The position numbers and the translations under genes are program-made. Shown one piece after another: positions 41,594-53,023 of a stretch of 64,000 nucleotides of DNA. Within the stretch, counting starts at the first letter, position 1; each line of letters starts with the position of its first letter. Source of the DNA: Branchiostoma floridae (Eukaryota > Chordata > Leptocardii > Amphioxiformes > Branchiostomatidae); the NCBI RefSeq assembly GCF_000003815.2, contig NC_049982.1:16499264-16563263 (forward strand). The letters are read 5' to 3'. The notes beneath the pieces are model-generated. The model was not told the DNA's origin, made no database searches, and saw only the letters and a program-made list of their open reading frames with translations.

Positions 41594-42888
41594 GGCTAAG
41601 CGTGAGCTCCAGGAGGCGCGGGAGAAGCTGCCGTACCTTACCCAGGTAACCCTGCGGCAGACGGCAGCAGGAGGGCGGCCCACCATGCCGGTCAAACCTC
41701 CCACTGCTGCCCCAGAGAAGTCGTACAACATCCACCTCCTGCCGCACACTGATGTCACGTATGCTGGGCACGGAAAGTCGTGTGAGTTTTAACTTTATTC
41801 TTCACTTTATAAACACATAACGTTACATGTACTACTTGCACACTTTGGGTTCATTCGTCTCCATTCCAATGTCAAAATGGACCTAACTTAAATGGACCTA
41901 ACTTAAAAGTATGAATTGATAATTTTGCTCAAGACTACAGGCCTTCAGATGTGACAGGTTGTTGTTATCATTAGGATGCTGGGATATTAGTTTTAAAACG
42001 GTAGATGTGACGAGCAAATTTGTCCTGCAGACCCAAACCACAAGCATTTCGACTGGAGTAGGATTTTCCTGAAGCGCAGCTGGAAGGACCAGCCGCGCAC
42101 AGCCCCTTCTCTGTACGAGCAGCCCATAGACATCCCACGCACACGGGCACAGACTGACGGCATTCCTAGGCAGAGACTACCGCCGGACAGCCTCAACGCG
42201 AGGAAACTCAAGAAATTCAGCGATCACAACCTGAGGTCAGTCTTCACACATAGTAAGGCCATACAGATGGAGGTACAGGTAGCGGCAAGGACGTACCCGG
42301 TGTATGTTACGACCTAGTATAGAAGATATTACCCCGATTCATAAATTCACCTCTTAGACCCAGAGTAATATGCTCGATAGCAACTTTATAGCATCATCCA
42401 TAGAGGCATGCATGGAGATCGAGATGCACGTTTGCCAAAACTAGCATACCCCAAAACGATGTGCCCATTTCCCCACATGATGTACCGTTGAACGTCTGAC
42501 TTGACCCGTCTGTTCTACAGATTACAACAGAATGCAGACGGCCTACAGTTACGCCTTCCTGAACTCCGTCCCGCGCCGAGGATCACGGGAAGGGGCACGG
42601 TTTACAAGCCACAGAATCCACTTGTGCATTCAGGTGAGTCACAACACTTAAAGATGGGAGAAGAGAACATTTGTTCTGGATGATTATTGGGAAATATGGA
42701 AGCCCATGTCTTATTATATCACAGTAAATTACACACAATTTCTCCTGCCGATGTCCCCTGCAGAGATCACGCGGTCGTCCGTGACGCTACCTGACGTTGG
42801 GAAGGTGACGGAGACCCGCTGGGTGAACATGGTACCCATCAGCGGCCCGGCCAGGGGACCGTGGTCCTTCTACACCACAGAACGATGA
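41594..42888 (+). CDS. Unrecognised proline-rich basic protein, four 3' exons (5' incomplete)
   Basis: Exons: 41594-41781, 42031-42235, 42521-42633 and 42764-42888, ending in TGA. All junctions have standard donors (GTGAGT, GTCAGT, GTGAGT) and CAG acceptors. The phases match at every join, giving about 209 residues without a break. The protein is rich in P, R, K and Q and has no signal peptide or membrane segment. Distinctive phrases are YNIHLLPHTDVTYAGHGKSY, HFDWSRIFLKRSWKDQP, ITGRGTVYKPQNPL and, at the C-terminus, MVPISGPARGPWSFYTTER. Short Trp/Tyr/Pro-rich soluble proteins of this look are common among ciliary and sperm microtubule-associated proteins; that is only an impression. The first exon begins inside a codon, so one or more 5' exons are missing. 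I do not recognise the family. Confidence 0.8.
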
Positions 42889-44088
42889 CTGACGGGAAGT
42901 TTCTGCAAACTCAGAACAACAGACCACAAGGCAACTATTCACCAAACAGCTGTTGCACGGAAGATCGTAACTTTTCTGACTGCCGGGCGGTTTTGACAGC
43001 TACTCAGAAAACGTTATGATCTGACACCCAACATCTATTTGGAGTTTCCAGGGCAATTATTAAGACTACAGCTACATACGAACTAATTAGGATTTAAGTT
43101 AATCAGACTTTGTTTAATCTGAATTTGTTTAATCTTATGTATTTTTTTTGTGGTACTGTAATATGTCCTTGTCTACCTAAGTCCTAAGAAAAAAGACTAC
43201 AGCTGGTGACAGACGTTAGCTATTGAAAAGCTATATAGTCTGAAATACACATGACAAAACAAAATCACATTCACTGAGTCACAACGGACAGTGAAATGTA
43301 CTTTACACAGCAAGCCATATACAAGTCTTAGCTAGGGTCGTTTGACTTTATATCAAGAACAGAGCAATTTTAGCTACAACGTCGAATTTCTCAGTAGCTA
43401 GGGGTAGAAATTACTCACGCTAGTCCAGAGATGTTTTGGTAAACCAACGTTACATAGTAGCTCGTGGCAAAGAACATGGATGTTAGCCATTAAGCTGCTA
43501 ATAGAAATTCAAAGGTTATGTTATAGCATTTATGATAAGGTAGATATACTTCTTGTTGTAGATTTATTAAATTTCAAACCGATCGGGAAATGATTTAATT
43601 TTCAGTATGTGATAGAAGTCTTGAGATTGAGATCAGTGACGGAAAGTTGCCACATGCTGCTCAATGTTGTTCTGACTGCCATGAAGTACAATTCGATTGA
43701 AAAGTCGTGATTTAACGTAATGTACACTGCTATTAAGGCCAAATAGTGTTAATGATATTGCTGCTAATAGGTGCACAGAAATATAAGGTGAGATTTGTCA
43801 CATTGAACTTTAAAAAAATATTGTAATTCGATAATCTTAATCACACGCTATAGATATGTTCAATGCAATTTCTTTTCATATAAGGTAATAAATCACAACA
43901 TGCTGCTACTACTCAGGGAGTATAAGTAGTTTCGTAGCCTGTATGTGTCAACAAAAATATGTTTTCCGATTTTTTTATAGAAAACTTGCATTCTTGTTGA
44001 TTTTGCTTTTTCCTCTGTTTAGAAGTAGACTGAAATCACAATTTGCTGGGAAAAACTGTACAAGTTATGAACACACAACAATGAAAAG

Positions 44089-44094
44089 AATAAA
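44089..44094 (+). promoter_or_regulatory. Candidate polyadenylation signal of the 41.6-kb gene
   Basis: AATAAA about 1.2 kb after the stop and upstream of the next gene. The implied 3' untranslated region (42889 to about 44110) holds nothing else that I recognise. Confidence 0.4.
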
Positions 44095-44656
44095 GTGACG
44101 GAAAGTTTAATTACTGTTGTAATTTTGATTTTAGATGGATGAAGTAAGGAGGTTATGTAACCTCTTTGGATAGAGGTGGTCTATACTGTTCTATTTGTAC
44201 CCCAGGCCATTATGGTTTAGTTAAGGAGTTGAACCGCTGAAACCTGACATATACAAAGTAATTTTTCACGATGCTTTATCTCTTATCTGCGCCTCTTCGA
44301 GAAAACGTACATGTATGCACCTCCCTATAGCTAGTTTACAATGAATCAATCTTGTACCATGTGCCTGTTTGCGTATAAAAATATCGATGAAAAGCCAATG
44401 GCACAATTGCCTGCATGGCGCTCTTATTTCACGACATGATGATAGGTCGTCTATGAGCTCTAAACCAATCACCTACATCAATTGCATGCTGGGATTTGAA
44501 ATATGACCCAGGTAATGGCGCCATATTCACTAGCGCCAGGGTCGCGTGACCTAACGTCAGGACAAAGGATTGAGTTGTTTTCCTCCATGAGAACGACACC
44601 ACTGCTGCTCCTGCAAAATTCGATGTTTGTTTCGACAGATTGTGAATCACGCAGAC

Positions 44657-46906
44657 ATGGTAACCACAGTCCAGCAGTTAGCGAAGAAGGGTACGTACAA
44701 TATGATATCACAGTTTTAGTAAAGTTAACCGAAGCTGCTGTATGGACGCAGAATCTTTGCAGGAAAAAAATTAATGAAGGTCAAACCTATAGTTTACAAC
44801 TGAGTCCTTGTTCTAAGTTTTCTGACTCAAGATTCAATCGTTAGTTGTAGTTTACTATTTAGAAATTGACATAACGTTACTGCATAGTGTAACTGTTACC
44901 TTGCGCTACGTTACGTTTGGTTCCTTTTACTATCATGGTTAACACTATGACCTTCTGCAGGACTCAAGGGGTCCCGTTACATGCTTCGTCACAAGGACCC
45001 TGGTGGATATTAGCATCTCTTGCATATCTGTCGTAACATAAGCTAAGACATGTTTTTACCAGGAAGGCAGGCACATACACCTATTAAATCAACCCGATGT
45101 ACCTGATAATTTTCTGTCCCATATGCAGACGTGACGTTTGTGTACCACGCCCAGGACGTGGAGCTGGTCAGGTTTCTGGTGTTCTCCGTGGAGAGCCAAA
45201 ACTACAGCACTCTCTTCAGACACCGAGATGTCGTCATCCGACCTGATCAGTCGATCACGGACTGGACGGAAAAGAGCACGCGGAACTCCCGCGTCATCGT
45301 CGTCATCATTTCTCATTCTTTCATACGTTGGGACGGGCTACTCGATTTGGAAATTGCCATGGTAACGGCGGCACAAAGTCGGGACAAGCTGGTGGTTGCA
45401 GTGATCTGTAAGGGGTGTGAACAGCCAGCTCTCCTATCGGCGGCCAGAACTGTTTCGTTCTACGGAGATTTTGACCGACTTAAAGGAGATCTGCTGAAGG
45501 TCATCCAAGGACATGTGAGTAACCTAAGTAACACCGAATGGTATTTCACAGTTTTAGGCTATGCATATTATTGTATTCGTACAAAACTTATTGCCTGCGT
45601 TGGATTAACTTTCATTGAGGTCTATTTCCCCAAGTTGGTGTACTATGACAGAAAGCGACTCAAGTTTGAGTCTTACTCCCCAGTGCAGTCGTTTCGTACA
45701 GCACTAGTACTATACACTATATCACAGTATTTTAGTATAGCTAATATCTGGTATTCAAACGAGTCCCATCAGACTTTATAATAATCCAAGAAGTTAATCA
45801 ACTTATGTTCCTGAAATGAAATCCCTTCTTTCAGATACCAAGTAGCCAGTCGTCGGCGGAGAGGGTGTGCGAATCTCAGCCTATCCCTGGGTTATCGCCT
45901 TCCAGGCCGCGACAGTGGGTGAGTACAACGTTTGCCAAGGGCATATTACTGACATGATATGTACTGTCGTTCTGTCATAGCGTTTTATGTTCATGAATCG
46001 AGAGCAAAACATGTAGGAAGAAAGCTAGGAGGCAAATCACAACCATGAGAACAATGCAAATATAGTGAGGATTGTTATAATTTTACACTACCATTCGGCT
46101 ATTTACGTTCTGAATTATCGTTAAATGCGGCTCAGTCTGCCCATAGATGATTTACTCCAGTCTTTGTACCCCAGGACATAAGCTTGTTAGAGGAAGACGT
46201 GCTGTGTCACATCCAGCTGGGGGTAATAACAGCTCTGCGACCAGCGGACATTGCCGACAAGATGCGGTACATCGTGCGATCCTCCAGAGATCGGAGCTTC
46301 TTCACGTTCTGCGGAACAGCCATCATGAACACGGCCACCTTAACCCTGGCCCTGCTGCTGCTAGCTTTAGTTTCCGATGGTCTAGGATACCCCTTGTTCG
46401 GTGTCCACCCGGTACACATGATTTTTCTGGTGTTCCCATTGTTTAAGGCTTTATACTGCTTCCAGCTGATTGTGACGTATAGATACAAGATTGTGGCCAT
46501 GTACAAGTGCTGTAGGTCTGGTAGGGAAAATCAGGTGCCCGATATCATTGATACACTAGTCCGCACAGCAAATACGTCATACAGATCAGTCCGAAATTGC
46601 GTCATCACTGTCCTAGCCGGAGAGATAGCAATTTGGGCAGTCATTGCCAATGTCTCCCTCGCTCAGGGACATAACATCAAAGGTATCACACAGCTTCTGG
46701 ATATGTATCCCTTCACCGTTCTACCCTTTTCTGTCTTCTTGATTCACACGTGTTATGTGGCCGCACACTTGTTGTTTTATCATGACCCGACCATTCGGAC
46801 CCTGATAAGGGACCAGAGGTTTTACTTCGAAGAGATCATGAAAGATCCAGACTTCCATAAACACCACAAAACATTGGAGTTTTACCTCAGTAGACTGCAT
46901 CTATAG
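44657..46906 (+). CDS. TIR-domain protein with C-terminal four-TM domain (paralog 1)
   Basis: Exons: 44657-44690, 45129-45514, 45835-45918 and 46175-46906 (TAG). Donors are GTACGT, GTGAGT and GTGAGT, acceptors are CAG, and intron phases are 1, 0, 0. The product is 411 residues. TIR domain, residues 12-137: box 1 DVTFVYH; BB-loop region RHRDVVIRP (42-50); SRVIVVIISHSFI (65-77); and E86 in LDLEIAMVTA, the position of the catalytic Glu of TIR NADases such as SARM1 and of the WCxxE in Toll/IL-1R TIRs. Residues 141-168 are a Ser/Pro linker. Predicted TM segments: 213-234, 248-270, 310-331, 349-371. Between TM2 and TM3 lies a basic loop with MYKCC (277-281). The tail has HTCYVAAHLLFYHDPT and DPDFHKHH. 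Four passes put the TIR and C-terminus on the same, presumably cytosolic, side. The ATG at 44657 has a purine at -3 and G at +4, but the 11-residue first exon is the least certain part. A role in innate signalling or NAD cleavage is inferred from the TIR only. Confidence 0.85.
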
Positions 46907-47228
46907 GAACATGCGACATGTAGGGTATACTATGTTTGGGTAACATCACTGCAAGTTTAATTGCGAACATTGTTAATCATATCATTAAGTGTTAGTTACT
47001 ATCAAAAATGATATTGATAAACGTTAGATTTCATCAACACCATGGCATTTGGTTATGAAAACTCATGATCATGGTTTGTTTTGTAACATGAATTTTAGGC
47101 ACATGCCATGTAACGTCAACAAGTTAATTACGAAACTTCATTAGGCATATAGCTCGTAAACGTTGGCCGCACGCGTGTATTGAGACAAAAAATGTATTGT
47201 ACAAAGGTAGCAAAAACTTCAGTTAACA

Positions 47229-47234
47229 AATAAA
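47229..47234 (+). promoter_or_regulatory. Polyadenylation signal of TIR paralog 1
   Basis: AATAAA 323 bp after the TAG at 46904-46906, followed by a GT-rich stretch (GTGTGAGTGAGTCC) as expected for a downstream element. Confidence 0.6.
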
Positions 47235-48846
47235 AGTGTCAGATTGCAGAAATTCCGTGTGAGTGAGTCCGTTATCAATAACGTTGCATTACGCTTATGG
47301 TCCCATGGCAATTAGGCGACGGCCTTCGAACTTTTAACATTTAATATATGCAAGCCTCCAACAAGTAACGTTACCCGCCACCCGTCAAATTACTGTAAAT
47401 GGCACAATCGCGACTTGCAGTTTTTAAGCATTACACCTGGCATCAAAAGGGTGGAATCTGTGATATTCACCACGGCTTCCTGTTGGAAATACCCAACAAA
47501 TACAAATATCTGGCATATTGGGGCTTCCCCCTCGAGGTGACGAAGCCTCGAAGGCACGAGGTAATCTTCCACTGATCACGCCACACTTGGCGCCGATCAC
47601 GCAACTAGATTTCAGGTGAACTGGGCTTGACCAATCAACAAACAGGTGGCACGTGTAACAGGTAGCATAACATTCAAGCAAACCTCATACATTCATGTGC
47701 GAACCGCCAAGCTGAAAAGAGTGTCGTATGGTGAATCACATGTAAGAATCTTGTAACGACCAATTGTCCAAAGTTTAATGGTCGTTGCTAATATTTACGT
47801 GACCTGAGGTTACCTGTGTGCGACTGAGTGCCGGGCCGAAGACGTCACCATTTCCGTGTTTCCGTGGTACACACACGACTCCGGGGCGCAGGGTATGTCC
47901 ACTATCCCTGACCACATACAACGGGAGGCAGACAGAGCAACAGGTGAAGCAACAGGTCAGTGATATCAGCCGCTGAATAGCTTTACATGTCAAAATCTTG
48001 AATGCCATGATATAGCGCGCCAATACAATCGCCAAAACTTCAGGGTAACTTGTTGTGTTACCGATATGTATCTCCGACAAAACGTTGTTAACGTTATTTC
48101 TATTGATTGACATGTGCAACTATCACTGTAAACGCCTAGTGTATGATAAGAAAGTCAGGAATTTTTGTGTAACTGCTGGGTTGCCCGTATTATTTAAAAT
48201 TTAAACCACCACAGCTTGTGTAAAGGCACACCCTGGCAGCTCCCACCACACACCTGTGTTTGTAAATAAAGGCACGTGACTGTCGGGATTTTACCTTCCC
48301 AGAATTCCTGCAACAAAACATTACGTCATGTCCCACTGTAGGACAGGTATTTACAGGTGGCTGTAACGACAACTTCTTTTTTGGTGGGGGGAGTGACTTA
48401 AAGTTTTGATTTTTTAAGGGGGGTGGGAGATTTAAACATGGACAATTTAGCAATGAAAGTTAGGGTGTAATCAATTTCCATAAACTGTGTCGTACTGCTT
48501 TGTTGTGTTCCAAGTGTGTGTGTTACTTGATAACTGCCCCCTTACACCTCTGCTGGAGTATTTACACATTTTTAGCTTTCCAAAAATGTAAAAACGTCAT
48601 GGGCATTCACATAAGCAAAACAGCCAAGAAACATTGATGTCAAATTGTCATCAGTCAACAGTTTCTGCATTATTCAGCCATTACCTTTATCTGCCAAATT
48701 CCAAAGTTTGTGAGTTAGCTATAAAACCAATGCTATTACCAATATCAAGTGAAATGATCAGTTTCAAAATGTCAGGCTATCAAATTTTGCAAAGCACTTA
48801 TAAAGTTGGCATACTTAGCAGCTTCCCTTACTCCTCCTGTGTGCAG
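47235..48846. other. Spacer between the TIR paralogs; missing first exon of paralog 2 expected here
   Basis: The second TIR gene enters its first visible exon in phase 1, so a short 5' exon ending with one extra base should lie upstream, as in paralog 1. I could not pick it with confidence. CpG content is ordinary up to about 48.3 kb and drops after about 48.45 kb. That places the likely promoter at roughly 47.8-48.4 kb. Confidence 0.45.
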
Positions 48847-51835
48847 GTGACCACCTGTATGATGTCACCTTCATCTATCATGACAAGGATCTGGACTTTG
48901 TGGTCCAGGCTGTGAGATACATCGAGCAACAGCAAGGCCTTAGGATCTACTATCGACACCGTGACTCTTCAGGGCCCATACTGAACAACATGGTCTACAG
49001 TATCCAGAATAGTTGTATTACTGTTGCAATCATCTCCCAGAATTTTCTGGAGGATACATTGCGTGACTATGAGCTACAGCTAGCAATCCTCACTGCTGTG
49101 AAACATGGACAGGGGTGTTTGCCGATTCTCCTTGACAACTGCAGAATTCCTGCAACATTGGAAACTATCGAAACGCATAAATACTGCAGGAGCACAGAGT
49201 TTAAGGGGCTCAACAGCCTAGTTAAAGTCCACCTGAGCAATGTAAGTCAGTCTCATTATGTCATCAAGTATATAGTTTGTATTGATCATACAAGGTTCTA
49301 CAAAAATCTAATTAATCTATGAAACAAAGTTTTTATAACATTGTTCTGAATTTCTCAAAGAACACAACTTCAAAATTACCCTTTCATTAATATGTTGGAA
49401 TATAACTGCTATATTTTTTCCTATACATATTTCTTTTGCTCACCAGGTAAGAAGAAGGCTGGAGCTTCAAAGGACTATGTACACTCAAGGAGAAACTGCA
49501 GAACGGACTGTTGCAGATGTGCATAGGCAGTCCTGCTTCCCCCATCCTCTCTCACAGAGGGTTGATACACAGGTAATATTTTAGCACTCCATCAACTAGT
49601 GCTCCATATTCATAGTTGTAATTTATAGGTGTTGTGTCATGACATGAACGTACCACTAATGTCAGCTTAATTTCAGAAGGGTGATGGGTCTACATAATTA
49701 GGACTGGAGGAGGAGACAAGAGTGTTGGTCAGAGGAGGGTCTTCATTGACGACAAACAGTGGATATACTTCACCAGGGGATTGAGATGGGGGTTTGGTCA
49801 ACAGAAAATATATAACCTCAGTTAGCATTGATGCTATTAGCCCAAATCTGAGGTGGTAAGTAGAACATGATACAGCACATTAGGAGCTGTGTTAGCACAA
49901 AAAGTTGGTTTGATTCCACTGTCTTTTTGAAACTTAAACTACGCATAGTAAATTACTTGAATAACTAAAATGTAATATAACTGACAGATGTGTCTTCATT
50001 TGACAGCTTGCTAATGCAGCTTGACCTCCAACTGATTCTTGAATATCTATAATTCTCCAGGCTCTGAAGGGAATGATCATCCATGAAGTGTGGTACCTGT
50101 TGTTCTTGATAGTGTTCCACATAAAGATGGTCACAAGGGGTCTTCCTGAAGGTAAGGGTTGATACAGGCAAAATACAGATAACAGTGCCCAGGGTTTACA
50201 TTAGTTGCAAAATGTAGGTGCATTGTATGTTCAACTAGAGTTTGGCGACCTCATACCTCCATGAATATTAAGAGCTTTTGTAAATTTCATGCAATTAATT
50301 GACATTAACATAATCTATGCATGGTGTTGGTCATCATTGACTTATGTACACATGTCACAATAATAAAATAAAAAAAATCATTAATCATAAAGAGGTTTTG
50401 CAATTTTTACATAAATTATGCAAATAAGTTCCTAATTACCATATAAGTGTTACATTTATTGAAGTCCAGTTATATTGCAAACAATGGAATTATACAATTT
50501 CCTCATTAATTATGCAAATTAATTTCTCATTTGCATAACATGCATATTATTATGAACACCTTTGCCCAAGCTACTTGCATGCCTAAAATGATGTCAATCC
50601 GTCAATCCTTTCTGCCGTTATCCTCTTTGGAATGTCTTGACAAAAAAAAGCCCCTGCAGTTCCAAAATGAAATGTTAGGGGGCTGAAACCTGCCCCACTT
50701 TGTCATGACACTGCAAGCTATCTACCACCCAAATGTCAGGACCATATCACGTCCAGGACAAGAGATACATGGAAGAAACTGAGATGATAGAATATTGTCA
50801 TTAATTATGCAAATGTTTTGACATTTCATGGAGATAATAATAAGAAAGAGGCTGCCCTAGATATAGGTGTTTAATGAAGGTCTGGTATCTGGTGATGGCA
50901 TATGAGCAGATAACCAGAATGAAATCCCAGACATAACCATATTCATGCATGATATATCCCAATCATTGACTCACTTGTTTACTCTAACTCTTAGGTAAAA
51001 TAATGATTTACTCCTACATGACACGACACTGTAACAATCAGTGCGATGACAAAATCTTGTTCACCTTGTAGGGAGATACGGAACTTGTAACGGCCTTGGC
51101 TGGTTGCACAATGGCTCCCGCTGTGTAATGTCTCTCCTGCAGTCAGCATACATGTGTCTGCAGGTAGCATGTAAGACTGCAATGGCACCCCTACACTTGG
51201 TATGGGCCCAGGTCTTCCGCCAACCTGAAGATTCCAGTCTTATGACTTACATAGGGATGCATCTGTACAACAGTACAAATATCTTAGTTCTTATACTTGT
51301 CTTTCACATAGTTTGGCACAATAACTATTCATTACTTAGTTTGAACAGTACATTTCTCATTGTCCCTTTTGTGAAAGGCCACTTCTGTGGTCAGCATACC
51401 TCAGCCTATCGGAAAAAACTCAAACAAATGTATGAGTGTTGCAAGAAAATCAGAAAGAAGAAGACAAGAGCAGAGTTGAGAAGATGTTTATTCTCTGCCA
51501 AGACTAGCTATACCAATGTGCGGAACTGTATCATAGCATCATTAGGATATGAACTGTTGCAATGGGCAGTCCTTGTGTATTGTACTGCCAAAGGAGTCTT
51601 TGATTTTACCACGCTTCCAACATTAAACACTTTTCAGCTGATCGTTTTGTTTCTCCACACATGTTATCTTGTTGCGCATTTATGGCTCTACTACCATGAC
51701 TCTACTATGTATACCCTCATAGAAAAAAACAGATTTCACTATCCAGAATTGATGGAGGACAGTAATTTTCACATTTATCATGTAGAATTGATGAATTTTG
51801 TGTCTTGGTATTATGACAAGGGACAGTTCAAGTAA
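48847..51835 (+). CDS. TIR-domain protein with C-terminal four-TM domain (paralog 2, 5' exon missing)
   Basis: Exons: 48847-49241, 49447-49572 and 51143-51835 (TAA), about 404 residues plus an unseen short first exon. Entry phase is 1 and later phases are 0 and 0, as in paralog 1. The TIR half begins DHLYDVTFIYHDKDLD and has YYRHRDSSGP (BB loop), SCITVAIISQNFL and DYELQLAILTA, with the conserved Glu. A 42-residue linker follows. The membrane half aligns with paralog 1: MYECCKK (MYKCCRS), TSYTNVRNCIIASLGYELLQ (TSYRSVRNCVITVLAGEIAI), HTCYLVAHLWLYYHDST and DSNFHIYH. It also has four hydrophobic segments. The loop after MYECC is very basic (KKIRKKKTR). Exon 3 starts six residues later than its counterpart. 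Intron 3 (1.57 kb) contains a dispersed repeat and an exon-like segment at 50061-50152. CpG is strongly depleted relative to paralog 1. Function is inferred from TIR homology only. Confidence 0.83.
50061..50152 (+). other. Possible alternative (stop-bearing) exon in intron 3 of TIR paralog 2
   Basis: The segment is preceded by an acceptor ending ATTCTCCAG and followed by the near-consensus donor AAG|GTAAGG. Read in the phase of the preceding exon, it gives 29 codons (starting ALKGMIIHEVWYLFVL) and then TGA at 50148-50150. Inclusion would end the protein after TIR plus linker, without the membrane domain, or trigger nonsense-mediated decay. Splice sites like these also occur by chance, so this is speculative. 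Confidence 0.3.
50233..50841. repeat. Interspersed non-autonomous repeat, copy 3
   Basis: Starts AACTAGAGTTTGGCGACCTC followed by ATACCTCCATGAA. It is collinear with 11428-12020 (for example ATGCATGGTGTTGGTCATCA against ATGCATTGTGTTGTTCATCA). It ends ACATTTCATGGAGATAATAA, so terminal inverted repeats are kept. It lacks the second internal repeat seen in copy 1. It sits in the same orientation as the host gene, within intron 3 of TIR paralog 2. Confidence 0.75.
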
Positions 51836-52520
51836 AAGACAAGAGTTTGTTACATGCATCTTTCTTTTGAAATAGTGAAATCTAAGAAAATGCATAAAAG
51901 AAGATATTACCAAGGTTTGGTGACTTTTGATTCTTTAGTGTTATGTCTAAGAAGAAGAAGGTTAGCTATTCCCCCTTTGTAAGGGATGTTTCCTACGCTT
52001 GTCAGAACATAACATGTCATACATGTTGTAAAGGAAAGCTCTGTGCAGAAGGAAAATTCAGCTTATCATATGAAAAAGACATTTCAATCTGATGGACATC
52101 TCACATGAAGTCATCTCGTTTCAACAGATGCTTCAGGACAATTTAGTCAAATGTAAAGACTTCATTCATAAAGAACAATTCTATGCAAATTGCAGACCAC
52201 TATACAATATATGTATATATATACTGCTTGTACATTGTACAATCATGTTAAATGACCGATAACTAGCAAATGTATGCAGTTAAACTGGTTTGTAAGTTTC
52301 CATACAGAGAGTGTGGCAACAAGATGTTTTACAATGACTGTGTCATTTTGTACTATATGATATAGATATAATGAGAAAATGCAAATTCAAGTTTTGAGGA
52401 GTAAGCACTGTCACGGTGGTCTGTTACAGTATGCTACATTTGCATACTACCGGTATACAGAAGTCATCATCATATGGTGCAAAGTCTTGTTCTTTTGGAC
52501 AAACCAGGAGGGAAGAGTTG

Positions 52521-52526
52521 AATAAA
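52521..52526 (+). promoter_or_regulatory. Candidate polyadenylation signal of TIR paralog 2
   Basis: AATAAA about 690 bp after the TAA at 51833-51835, followed within 30 bp by a T/GT-rich stretch (GTTGCTTTTGTCTTT). An A-rich AT stretch lies between. I see no earlier perfect AATAAA after the stop. Confidence 0.5.
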
Positions 52527-53023
52527 ATATGATACTTTGATGCAAATGTTGCTTTTGTCTTTAATTGCTGTCACACGAAAATGTCAGTCAGTCCTTTAGG
52601 ACCATTGTGCAAATGCAATAGGCCAGAAAAAAGATGATGCCCTTGTAGTTTATCTAATGTTTGTTCAAACTATTCTTGCCCCAAATCCTGAACATCTGAG
52701 TTTGAGGACTTGTATTCCATGGATTGTCTTGGCATCCATGGATTGTCTTGGCAGTTGTTTTTTCTGCTCAGGATGGCCATCATATTTGATTCATATCAGC
52801 TTGAGTGCAGAACAACAGTCAAAGCTACATTTATCCATATATGGAGCTTTGACTAATCTTCCATTATGGTATTTCCCCTGATTTTATTCAATTAAATTTC
52901 CAGTTTTAAATCATTTTCATTCATCGCAATAAATCTGGGTGGTCTTGCAACAAACAGTATGTCTGGACTGTTTTCAGCAGCGCTGAAGCACCATCTAGTA
53001 ATGAGCAGTAGTACTTCAGCCAG

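Noticed and set aside
45515-45781. TIR exon of paralog 1 read through to a stop at 45781
   Set aside because: A consensus GTGAGT donor at 45515 and a matching in-phase acceptor at 45835 fit the paralog; the read-through part is intronic.
51072-51142. Earlier start (acceptor TTGTAG) for the last exon of TIR paralog 2
   Set aside because: It would enter in the wrong phase. The CTCCTGCAG acceptor at 51142 keeps phase 0 and matches paralog 1.
44657-51835. TIR-STING identity for the TIR plus four-TM proteins
   Set aside because: STING has its TM region before a large cyclic-dinucleotide-binding domain. Here only about 40 residues follow the last TM segment.
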